Shown here: in pieces, positions 6,799-12,387 of the stretch | Numbering within the stretch: position 1 is the stretch's first letter | Layout of the letters: each line of letters begins with the position of its first letter | DNA from: Bacillota bacterium | GTDB lineage: Bacteria; Bacillota; Clostridia; Oscillospirales; Acutalibacteraceae | Direction of reading: 5' to 3' | DNA length: 12,387 nt | Assembly: GCA_023415895.1 (NCBI GenBank) | Contig: JAEZJA010000022.1 | Span: 1-12,387, forward strand | The notes under the pieces: generated by a model | Databases searched by the model: none | The model's input: only the letters and a program-made list of their open reading frames with translations | What the model was told of the DNA's origin: nothing | Translations under genes and position numbers: made by a program

Positions 6799-8055
6799 TC
6801 AGGCAGCTGCTTTCGTTGTTGTCGTAGAAGGAGCCGTCGTTGTCACCGCGCCCGACTGGGTCACGGCAATTTCGGACAACACCTGCTTGCGGGTATCCGA
6901 AGACGACTTTGTCGCAATCTCGGTCAATCCGAGATCGTCCTCGGTCAGCGCATCCCCATAGGGGTGGAAGGCTTCGTTGAGCAGCGTCAGCAGGTCGGCC
7001 TTATGCACCGAGAAATAGGTGGCGCCGCCCGTTGCGGCGGCTTCACCGGGAATTACGTACGCGGTGATCTGCTCGGGCTTCACCTTGTGCATACCCGCTA
7101 TCAGTTCGCTCATCTCGTAGCGGTCAAAATTGGATAAGATGGGTGAAGAACCGTTCATCAGCGGTCCAATCGAATCACTGAGAAGTTTCGACTCGCCCTC
7201 GCGCTGCAGGCGCTGGAAGATGGCCAGCAGCACCTTGCGCTGTCTCACCAGCCGGTCAATATCGCCACTGATGCCGTTCTTGCGGTTAATCACATACTGT
7301 AAAGCCGCATTGCCGTCGAGCGTCTGCGTGCCCGAGGGATAGGTGATCTCGCCGACCTTCATCTCTGATTCGAGAGACACATCCACGCCACCCAGCAGAT
7401 TCACCAGCTTGACGAGCGTATCCTGGGACAGCATAAAGTAACCGTCCACCGGCAGACCGTACTGGTCGTTGAAGACATCGCAAAGATCCTCCGAAGAGGA
7501 ACCGGGCTTCTGCGTCACGGGTGTATTGCACGAATGCTTGCCGTCTGTAATTTCTGACGCCTCCAGCTTTTTGCGGCAGGTTTCACACCAGTCCAACGGC
7601 TTGGGATTGTTCCACACATTGCCCGCGCGCAGCACCGTCCATTGTCCCTCATTGCCGAGGTAGGTGTCCTGCGGGATTTCAAGAATATTGATCGTCTGCT
7701 TGACCTTATCATAGCAAAGAATGGACAACACCTCGTTGGCCGTCTCCGAATCCTTGCCCAGCAGGCCCAGCACATAATAGGCAACCTTATCGCTATATTC
7801 CGCCGGAGTTTTATCATGAGAGGTCAGGGATACCGTTGCGGGGTCGTTGACCTCGTCGGCATCTTTGAGCACATACCACACGCCGGCTACTAAAAAAGCA
7901 ATCAGCGCCAATATCACAACCACCAGCAACACGACTATGACCGTTTTGCCGGTGGAGGGATTTTTCTTTTTTGTCTTTTTGGGCGCGGGACTCTGTGTGC
8001 CCGCTTTATGAGCCAAATTGACCTGTGATCGACTATTGGACTTGTTATTCGGCAT
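6799..8055 (-). CDS. Divergent LytR-CpsA-Psr (LCP) family membrane protein
   Basis: A 418-residue protein with a basic cytoplasmic N-terminus (1-38), one membrane helix (about 39-61) and an extracellular LCP domain (about 90-355). LCP enzymes attach teichoic acids or other glycopolymers to peptidoglycan. Family landmarks are LEIPQDTYL (125-133), GLPVDGYFMLSQDTLVKLV (200-218), SGTQTLDGNAALQYV (241-255) and GDIDRLVRQRKVL (264-276). The tail is Thr/Ala-rich (TTTAPSTTTTKAAA). Oddities: the usual SIPRD Arg is Gln129, the first Arg of the usual RxR after ALxY is Ile256, and an insert carries CETC (157-160) and HSC (174-176). The start overlaps the nadD-yqeK stop by 11 bases, with GAAAGGGG 9 bases upstream, implying translational coupling. 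The name 'transcriptional regulator' often given to such proteins is unsupported. Confidence 0.85.
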   Translation of the reverse strand: MPNNKSNSRSQVNLAHKAGTQSPAPKKTKKKNPSTGKTVIVVLLVVVILALIAFLVAGVWYVLKDADEVNDPATVSLTSHDKTPAEYSDKVAYYVLGLLGKDSETANEVLSILCYDKVKQTINILEIPQDTYLGNEGQWTVLRAGNVWNNPKPLDWCETCRKKLEASEITDGKHSCNTPVTQKPGSSSEDLCDVFNDQYGLPVDGYFMLSQDTLVKLVNLLGGVDVSLESEMKVGEITYPSGTQTLDGNAALQYVINRKNGISGDIDRLVRQRKVLLAIFQRLQREGESKLLSDSIGPLMNGSSPILSNFDRYEMSELIAGMHKVKPEQITAYVIPGEAAATGGATYFSVHKADLLTLLNEAFHPYGDALTEDDLGLTEIATKSSSDTRKQVLSEIAVTQSGAVTTTAPSTTTTKAAA

Positions 8056-9268
8056 GAATACCGTCCCCTTTCAGCTTGGCGGACACCAGTTCGTTGTACG
8101 CATCAATCGCGTCGGGATGGACCACCGCTGTTTTATTCACCAGATCATGAATGGTATACTTGAGCGCATATTCCATAGCGGGAGCGCTGCCGATTTCGGC
8201 AAGGCGGCGCATCTCGTCCACGTCGGCATAATCGCGGTCAGCCGAGGTAAAGTCCGCGACGAACACCGCCTTTTCAAGTGCGGACATTCCGGCGCGAGCC
8301 GTCGTGTGATAGCGCACGGCCCGGATGAGATCGGGATCGTCCACGTGCAGGACGTTCTCGATGAACACGGCTCCCGCCATTGCGTGCCAGCACCCCGGAG
8401 ACGCTTTCTCGGCGCTATCCAGTATTATACCAAAGTCCCCGAGGATTTGCAACTGTGCCGATGCCCCGGCATCCTTCATAATATCGTGAAGAATACCGGC
8501 GGTATAAGCTTTGGCGGGGTCGGCGCCATAGAGTTGTGCCAGATGTGCCGCCTGCTCGGCCACGGCAAGGGAATGTCTGAAGCGTCTGGGTGTCAGGCGG
8601 CCGCGGACGATCTCAATGAACTGCCGGTTGGCCTGCTCATAGGATTGTGGCTGTGCTGCTTCATCGTCCTGCTGTTTGTACAGTCCATGGGTATGGATAT
8701 ACTCCCCGACCGTCGGAGCCACCAGTCCGTCAAGGCTGTCCCCCTGTGCCACCCTGTGGCGCACTTGGGTTGAGGATGCCTCAAACGTGGGGATATCCTC
8801 GACAACACAGCGCACGTTTTTGTCCGCGAGCATTGCGGCATACTCACGCAGCTGTTCCACGGATACGCCGTCGCGGGGCGCGGTGCAGATAACCGCCATG
8901 CGGGCGATCTCCTCAAACCGGTTCCAGGTGCCGAAGGTGAGAAACATATCCGCGCCCGTGATCAGATACCACTGCGCGTCGGGGTTTTCCGTTTGCAGCT
9001 CATTCAGGGTGTCCACGGTGAAGCTGGCCCCGCCTCGACGAATCTCCAAATCGGACACGGTAAACAGCGGATCATCCGCGACAGCCAGGCGGCACATTTC
9101 CAGCCTGTCAGCACAGGGCGCCATATCCGCCCGGAGCTTATGGGGCGGAACATACGTCGGCATCAGGATGATCCTGTCCAGCTGCAAACGAACGGCAAAG
9201 GCGTGTGCCAAATGCCGATGTCCTTCATGGATGGGGTCGAACGACCCGCCGAACAATGCAATTTTCAT
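8045..9268 (-). CDS. nadD: Fused nicotinate-mononucleotide adenylyltransferase (NadD) and YqeK-type HD hydrolase
   Basis: A 407-residue two-domain protein. Residues 1-196 are NadD, which makes deamido-NAD from nicotinate mononucleotide and ATP: GGSFDPIHEGH (7-17), PPHK (41-44) and SSTQVR (165-170, the ISSTxxR nucleotide motif). Residues 213-400 are a YqeK HD-domain protein, the family of diadenosine-tetraphosphate hydrolases: His232, His261-Asp262 (GILHD), His295 (WHAMAGA), His321 (RYHTTAR) and Asp339 (FVADF). A polar linker (about 197-212) joins them. In B. subtilis these are adjacent separate genes. The ATG at 9266-9268 gives a normal NadD N-terminus with AAAGGA 12 bases upstream. The frame is open for 55 more codons, but these run through the intergenic repeat and are not NadD-like. 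Confidence 0.95.
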   Translation of the reverse strand: MKIALFGGSFDPIHEGHRHLAHAFAVRLQLDRIILMPTYVPPHKLRADMAPCADRLEMCRLAVADDPLFTVSDLEIRRGGASFTVDTLNELQTENPDAQWYLITGADMFLTFGTWNRFEEIARMAVICTAPRDGVSVEQLREYAAMLADKNVRCVVEDIPTFEASSTQVRHRVAQGDSLDGLVAPTVGEYIHTHGLYKQQDDEAAQPQSYEQANRQFIEIVRGRLTPRRFRHSLAVAEQAAHLAQLYGADPAKAYTAGILHDIMKDAGASAQLQILGDFGIILDSAEKASPGCWHAMAGAVFIENVLHVDDPDLIRAVRYHTTARAGMSALEKAVFVADFTSADRDYADVDEMRRLAEIGSAPAMEYALKYTIHDLVNKTAVVHPDAIDAYNELVSAKLKGDGIHAE

Positions 9269-9280
9269 ATTGATGACCAA

Positions 9281-9286
9281 TCCTTT
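9281..9286 (-). promoter_or_regulatory. Ribosome binding site of nadD-yqeK
   Basis: AAAGGA on the minus strand lies 12 bases before the ATG at 9268. It supports that start over upstream in-frame codons that lie in the intergenic repeat. Confidence 0.5.
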
Positions 9287-9355
9287 ATTAATCGGAAAGC
9301 GCGCTGTTAATAAGAGCGCAAAAATGACAAAGCCTGAAACTACTTCGGTAAGCAA

Positions 9356-9408
9356 AAGGCTTCCCCTTGAGGGGAAGCTGTCGCCGAAAGCGACTGATGA
9401 GGTGGTGA
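9356..9408. repeat. REP-like intergenic repeat with two hairpins
   Basis: Adjacent inverted repeats: GCTTCCCC-TTGA-GGGGAAGC (9359-9378) and GTCGC-CGAAA-GCGAC (9380-9394), then TGATGAGGTGGTGAC. I recall near-identical words in many copies across Faecalibacterium and other Oscillospiraceae genomes, but could not search. AAGGCTT occurs at the left boundary (9356-9362) and again at 9413-9419, inside the palindrome GCAAGGCTTGC (9411-9421). This is the only copy in the window. It fills much of the 179-base gap between yhbY and nadD and would appear in their shared transcript. Confidence 0.7.
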
Positions 9409-9423
9409 CTGCAAGGCTTGCGC

Positions 9424-9441
9424 GGGATAACACCTTATCCC
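9424..9441 (-). other. Hairpin just after yhbY
   Basis: GGGATAA-GGTG-TTATCCC on the minus strand, a perfect 7-bp stem with a 4-base loop, begins 6 bases after the yhbY stop. The sequence after it is GCGCAAGCC, so there is no U-tract. It may be part of the compound repeat next to it or an mRNA-end hairpin. Confidence 0.45.
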
Positions 9442-9447
9442 AGCGGC

Positions 9448-9759
9448 TTACAGCGCCGCCTTTTTGTCGCGTGGAAGCTCAATTTTGGGCTGCTTAGGAT
9501 TGCGGCGATAAAGCACAAAGGTACGGCCGATGACCTGCACGACCTCCGCTCCCACGGCAGCGGAAATCTGCTCGGCGGCCTCGCGAGAGGTCAGGGGAGC
9601 GGTCTCAAGCACCTTGCCCTTGATGATCTCCCGTGCCGTCAGGGCATCGTCCGCTTGTTTTAGGATGGCGTCTGTGAGCTCTCCCTTACCCATATGGACA
9701 ATCGGCTCAATGGTGTTGGCCATTGAACGCAGATAAGCGCGCTGTTTACTCGTTAACAA
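9448..9759 (-). CDS. yhbY: YhbY/YqeI-family CRM-domain RNA-binding protein
   Basis: A 103-residue single CRM domain protein that associates with pre-50S ribosomes in studied bacteria. It begins MLTSKQRAYLRSMA, continues with IVHMGKGELTDAILKQ (about 20-35) and AREIIKGKV (42-50), and ends VQVIGRTFVLYRR (74-86), the usual order. The GxxG loop typical of the family (GKGG in B. subtilis) reads GKGE here. The start codon is TTG at 9757-9759: AGAAGGA lies 9 bases upstream, the N-terminus aligns with the B. subtilis MLTGKQ start, and the nearby ATG is out of frame. The neighbour nadD downstream matches yqeI-nadD in B. subtilis. rdgB ends 59 bases upstream. Confidence 0.94.
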   Translation of the reverse strand: MLTSKQRAYLRSMANTIEPIVHMGKGELTDAILKQADDALTAREIIKGKVLETAPLTSREAAEQISAAVGAEVVQVIGRTFVLYRRNPKQPKIELPRDKKAAL

Positions 9760-9768
9760 ATTGTTTCA

Positions 9769-9775
9769 TCCTTCT
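9769..9775 (-). promoter_or_regulatory. Ribosome binding site that selects a TTG start for yhbY
   Basis: AGAAGGA on the minus strand ends 9 bases before TTG at 9759. An ATG overlaps the end of this site but is out of frame. Confidence 0.6.
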
Positions 9776-9812
9776 CTGATAAATTACTTTGACTTTTCTA
9801 TCGCCTTATAAC

Positions 9813-9830
9813 TCGAGTCTAATGACTCGA
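9813..9830 (-). other. Hairpin across the rdgB stop codon
   Basis: TCGAGTC-ATTA-GACTCGA on the minus strand, a perfect 7-bp stem whose loop includes the first bases of the rdgB TAG stop. It is followed by GTTATAAGG rather than a U-tract, so it is a poor intrinsic terminator. It may stabilise the mRNA end or be incidental. Confidence 0.45.
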
Positions 9831-10418
9831 AAGATACTCCTGCAGCCGCTCGGCAAACACGCGCAGCGCCTTGCCGCGATGGCTGATGGCATCCTTGTCC
9901 CCTGCCGACAGTTCGGCAAAGGTGCTGCCGCCATCCACCACGAAGAGCGGATCATAACCGAAGCCGCCGCTGCCCTGAGGCTGGTAGCCGATGCGTCCCG
10001 GGCATTCGCCCCGCGCCGTCACACAATCGCCATTCGGAAACACGCAGCAGATGGCCGAAACAAAACGCGCGGTGCGTTGCTGCTCGGGCACATCGGCCAG
10101 TTCCGCCAGCAGTTTTTGGTTGCGGTCAGCATCCGTCGCGTTCTCGCCCGCATAACGAGCGGAATACACGCCCGGCGCGCCGCCCAGCGCATCCACCTCC
10201 AGCCCCGAATCGTCCGCAACCGCGGGCAGTCCCGACTGGCTCGAGGCAGCCGCCGCCTTAATTTTGGCGTTCTCCTCAAAGGTTGTCCCCGTCTCCTCCA
10301 CCTCGTCGAGCGTCAAGCCCGCCTCAGTATCGGTCACGGCCTCAATGCCAAGCGGCTTGAGAATGCGGGAGAGCTCCTCCAGCTTTTTATGGTTGTGTGT
10401 CGCCACAAGAATGCGCAT
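9819..10418 (-). CDS. rdgB: XTP/dITP pyrophosphatase (HAM1/RdgB family)
   Basis: Hydrolyses non-canonical purine triphosphates (dITP, ITP, XTP) to monophosphate and pyrophosphate, keeping deaminated purines out of nucleic acids; cytosolic dimer in known members. The 199 residues match the family. Motifs are THNHKKLEEL (7-16), TTFEENAKIKA (45-55), ADDSGLEVDALGGAPGVYSA (68-87) with the catalytic Asp pair, GGFGYDPLF (151-159) and SHRGKAL (179-185). GGAGGTG lies 5 bases before the ATG. The gap from the ftsY stop is 14 bases, so the two are co-transcribed. In many Firmicutes rdgB neighbours rph and a YfcE phosphodiesterase; here it follows ftsY. Confidence 0.96.
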   Translation of the reverse strand: MRILVATHNHKKLEELSRILKPLGIEAVTDTEAGLTLDEVEETGTTFEENAKIKAAAASSQSGLPAVADDSGLEVDALGGAPGVYSARYAGENATDADRNQKLLAELADVPEQQRTARFVSAICCVFPNGDCVTARGECPGRIGYQPQGSGGFGYDPLFVVDGGSTFAELSAGDKDAISHRGKALRVFAERLQEYLSSH

Positions 10419-10423
10419 GAAAG

Positions 10424-10430
10424 CACCTCC
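10424..10430 (-). promoter_or_regulatory. Ribosome binding site of rdgB
   Basis: GGAGGTG on the minus strand, 5 bases before the ATG at 10418 and within the 14-base gap after ftsY. It is the closest match to the full anti-Shine-Dalgarno sequence in the window. Confidence 0.85.
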
Positions 10431-10432
10431 GT

Positions 10433-11341
10433 TTATTCGCCGAACAGTCCGGCAGCAAAGTCGTCGGGATCAAAGGGCTGCAGATCATCAATGCCCTCGC
10501 CTAAGCCCACAAACTTGACCGGCACCTGCAAATCCTCCCGGATGGCCAGCACCACACCGCCCCGCGCCGTGCCGTCCAGCTTGGTCAGCACGATTCCGGT
10601 GATTCCGGCCGCGTTTTTAAATTCACGTGCCTGATTGACGGCGTTTTGTCCCGTTGTCGCATCCAGCACCAGCAGAATTTCCTTATCGGCCTCGGGCAGC
10701 TCGCGTTCGATCACGCGGCTGATTTTGGATAGCTCATCCATCAAATTCTTCTTATTGTGAAGGCGTCCCGCCGTGTCGCAGATGATCAGATCGGCATGGC
10801 GTGCCTTGGCGGCGGCAATGGTATCGAATACCACCGCAGCGGGATCGGCGTTTTGAGCGTGCTGGATAATGTCCACACCCGCACGCTCAGCCCAGATAAC
10901 GAGCTGCTCGATCGCCGCGGCGCGGAAGGTGTCGGCGGCACCTAGGATGACCTTCTTGCCCTCGGCCTTGTAGCGGGCCGCAAGCTTGCCGATCGTGGTG
11001 GTCTTGCCCACGCCGTTGACGCCAATGACCAGAATAATCGACGGCTTGGTGGTCAGGTGCATTTCCTGCCCACCGCGCAGCATTTCGGCCACCGTTTCGG
11101 CGAGCAGTCCCTTGATCTTGTGGGGGTCGGTCTCCCCGCGCTCCTTGACCTTTTTGCGCAGCTCCTCGCAGATATGCGCGGCGGTCGGCGCGCCGGAATC
11201 GCCCATAATCAGGATTTCCTCCAGCTCCTCGAACAGCTCCTCATCAATATGCGTAAAGGAGCGGAGCATGGAATTGACCGAGCCCATGATGGAATCCCGG
11301 GTCTTTTTTAGCCCCTCTCCGATCTTACCGAAAAAGCCCAT
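10433..11341 (-). CDS. ftsY: Signal recognition particle receptor FtsY
   Basis: The SRP receptor GTPase, which docks Ffh-bound ribosomes at the membrane for co-translational insertion. The 302 residues form a short FtsY without the long acidic A domain of E. coli, as is common in Firmicutes. Residues 1-95 are the helical N domain (MGFFGKIGEGLKKTRDSIMG). The G domain has GVNGVGKTT (107-115), DTFRAAAIEQL (137-147), DTAGR (189-193), TKLD (253-256) and GLGEGIDDLQPF (279-290). The amphipathic N-terminal stretch fits membrane contact. An AAGGGA site lies 8 bases before the ATG. It follows smc after 95 bases, the same order as in B. subtilis. No convincing promoter was found in that gap. Confidence 0.98.
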   Translation of the reverse strand: MGFFGKIGEGLKKTRDSIMGSVNSMLRSFTHIDEELFEELEEILIMGDSGAPTAAHICEELRKKVKERGETDPHKIKGLLAETVAEMLRGGQEMHLTTKPSIILVIGVNGVGKTTTIGKLAARYKAEGKKVILGAADTFRAAAIEQLVIWAERAGVDIIQHAQNADPAAVVFDTIAAAKARHADLIICDTAGRLHNKKNLMDELSKISRVIERELPEADKEILLVLDATTGQNAVNQAREFKNAAGITGIVLTKLDGTARGGVVLAIREDLQVPVKFVGLGEGIDDLQPFDPDDFAAGLFGE

Positions 11342-11376
11342 ACCGCATATCCCTTCTTTCTCTTGTTAGTATGAGA

Positions 11377-11419
11377 ATCCGGCTATCAAAAAACCGGAAC
11401 CCGATGGTGTTTTTATCCG
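11377..11419 (-). terminator. Possible smc terminator with a competing hairpin
   Basis: On the minus strand CGGA (11416-11419) can pair with TCCG (about 11395-11398), helped by ACC-ATCG-GGT inside, followed directly by GTTTTTT: a weak rho-independent terminator. Alternatively TCCGG (11394-11398) pairs with CCGGA (11378-11382), placing the T-run in the loop. Both use the same CCGGTTTTTT segment. ftsY lies just downstream without a clear promoter, so partial readthrough is more likely than full termination. Confidence 0.35.
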
Positions 11420-11436
11420 TTATGCCGCGACAGATG

Positions 11437-12387
11437 CTACAGCTTCTCGCCCGAAATACCCAATTTTGCCTCTACTTCGGTTGCGCGCAGCTCGAGCAGC
11501 TTGGACACGCCCTGCTCCTGCATCGTCACGCCGTAAAGCACGTCCGCTTCCTCCATCGTGCCGCGGCGGTGGGTGATGACAATGAACTGCGTGTTGTCCG
11601 ACATGCGCCGCAGATAAGAGGCGTAGCGGTCGACGTTGACATCGTCCAGCGCGGCTTCGATCTCGTCAAGTACGCAGAAGGGGGAAGGACTGACCTTGAG
11701 AATGGCAAAGAACAGGGCGATGGCGACAAGCGCCTTTTCACCGCCCGACAGCACATCAAGGTTCAAAATCACCTTTCCGGGTGGCTGAACATGCATTTCA
11801 ATGCCGGAATTAAGCACATCGTCGGGATCGGTCAGCTTGAGATCGGCCTTGCCTCCGCCGAACAGCTCAGAAAAGACCACGCCGAAATGGCCGTTGATCT
11901 GATGGAAGCGCTCCAGGAAAATATCCCGCATCTGGACGGTCAGCTCATTGATCAGCTTGCGCAGCTCATCGCGTGACACTTCCACATCCCGCACCTGCGC
12001 CGACAGGAATTCGTAGCGCTCGCTGACCTCCTTGTATTCCTCAATGGCATCCACATTGACCGAACCCAGCGCGCGGATACGCGACTTGAGCTCGTTGAGG
12101 CGGCGGGTGGCAGCCGCCGGATTCTCAATCGGCTTGGCAATGGCCTCGGCCTCCATACGCGTAAGTTCATATTCCTCAAACAGGCGGCGCACCACGTCGT
12201 CCGCTTCCTTTTCCACGGCAGCGACCTTTTCCTCCAGCCGCACGACCTCGCGTCCCGCCTTCTCGCGCTCCTCGCTCTTTTCACGCGACTGCTGGCGCAG
12301 AGCGGTTTGTTTTTGCTCGCCCTCGCTGCGGCGGGCCATCAGCGATTCCACTTCTTTGCCGGTATCCGCCGCGCGCGTACGCAGCCC
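11437..12387 (-). CDS. smc: Chromosome segregation protein SMC, C-terminal part (runs off right edge)
   Basis: The last 316 residues of bacterial SMC, the condensin ATPase that compacts and organises the chromosome with ScpA and ScpB. Fragment residues 1-80 are the end of the coiled coil, rich in Glu, Lys and Arg. RALGSVNVDAIEEY and the segment to about 190 form the conserved entry to the head. The C-terminal head has signature motif LSGGEKA (213-219), Walker B FCVLDEIEAALDD (237-249) and the H-loop THRRGTME (272-279). The Walker A half lies beyond the right edge. The gene is intact as far as seen, with a normal C-terminus. It precedes ftsY by 95 bases; in B. subtilis rnc precedes smc, which would lie outside the window. 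Confidence 0.98.
   Translation of the reverse strand, partial: GLRTRAADTGKEVESLMARRSEGEQKQTALRQQSREKSEEREKAGREVVRLEEKVAAVEKEADDVVRRLFEEYELTRMEAEAIAKPIENPAAATRRLNELKSRIRALGSVNVDAIEEYKEVSERYEFLSAQVRDVEVSRDELRKLINELTVQMRDIFLERFHQINGHFGVVFSELFGGGKADLKLTDPDDVLNSGIEMHVQPPGKVILNLDVLSGGEKALVAIALFFAILKVSPSPFCVLDEIEAALDDVNVDRYASYLRRMSDNTQFIVITHRRGTMEEADVLYGVTMQEQGVSKLLELRATEVEAKLGISGEKL

Noticed and set aside
9269..9433. N-terminal extension of NadD by 55 residues
   Set aside because: The extra codons translate the intergenic repeat and its flank. NadD proteins start at MKIALFGGSFDP, and AAAGGA supports the ATG at 9268.
8676..9497. Plus-strand open frame of 273 codons opposite nadD
   Set aside because: It lies antisense to the NadD domain and the repeat, with no recognisable domain. 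The minus-strand protein is clearly real.
9789..10634. Plus-strand open frame of 281 codons across rdgB and the ftsY end
   Set aside because: It runs through two conserved minus-strand genes and shows composition typical of antisense frames.
1..12387. A novel defence, mobile or biosynthetic system
   Set aside because: All space is accounted for by conserved co-directional housekeeping genes with short gaps. There is no integrase, transposase, toxin-antitoxin pair, nuclease-helicase set or repeat array.

Overview
The window reads as a chromosomal housekeeping segment of a Gram-positive member of the Clostridia. My best guess is the Oscillospiraceae/Ruminococcaceae side, from the high GC of the coding DNA, the B. 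subtilis-like gene neighbourhoods, a NadD-YqeK fusion, an LCP gene between yqeK and rsfS, and a GC-rich intergenic repeat of a kind I recall from those genomes. Every recognised gene lies on the minus strand, so transcription runs from high to low coordinates. No phage, plasmid, IS, CRISPR, tRNA or rRNA gene was seen. No stretch of more than 180 bases lacks a gene.

In transcription order: the 3' end of smc (to the right edge), ftsY, rdgB (XTP/dITP pyrophosphatase), yhbY (RNA-binding CRM protein), an intergenic repeat, a nadD-yqeK fusion, an LCP-family membrane protein, rsfS (ribosomal silencing factor) and leuS. I see no strong internal promoter in this block, and spacing is short or overlapping, so it probably forms one long operon or a few overlapping ones. 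rpsU then sits alone between a near-consensus sigma-A promoter and a GNRA-loop terminator. After it come yqeG (HAD phosphatase), an endonuclease IV-like TIM-barrel protein, aroQ (type II dehydroquinase) and an Xaa-Pro peptidase of the YqhT type. Finally efp (elongation factor P) has its own promoter and runs off the left edge.

The segment combines what are separate neighbourhoods in Bacillus subtilis: smc-ftsY, yqeI-nadD-yqeK-rsfS with yqeG displaced, leuS, rpsU, and aroQ-yqhT-efp. The common theme is growth: translation and ribosome biogenesis (leuS, rpsU, rsfS, yhbY, efp), protein targeting and chromosome structure (ftsY, smc), nucleotide and NAD housekeeping (rdgB, nadD-yqeK), shikimate synthesis (aroQ) and the cell envelope (LCP protein).

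I did not find a new defence, mobile or biosynthetic system, and I do not claim one. What merits a second look is smaller: an LCP protein that departs from its family's active-site signature and carries a CxxC...HxC cluster; the NadD-YqeK fusion; a TIM-barrel protein lacking one metal ligand of endonuclease IV; the intergenic repeat; and compact inverted repeats at several gene ends, two of which contain competing hairpins around a shared CCGGTTTTT core.
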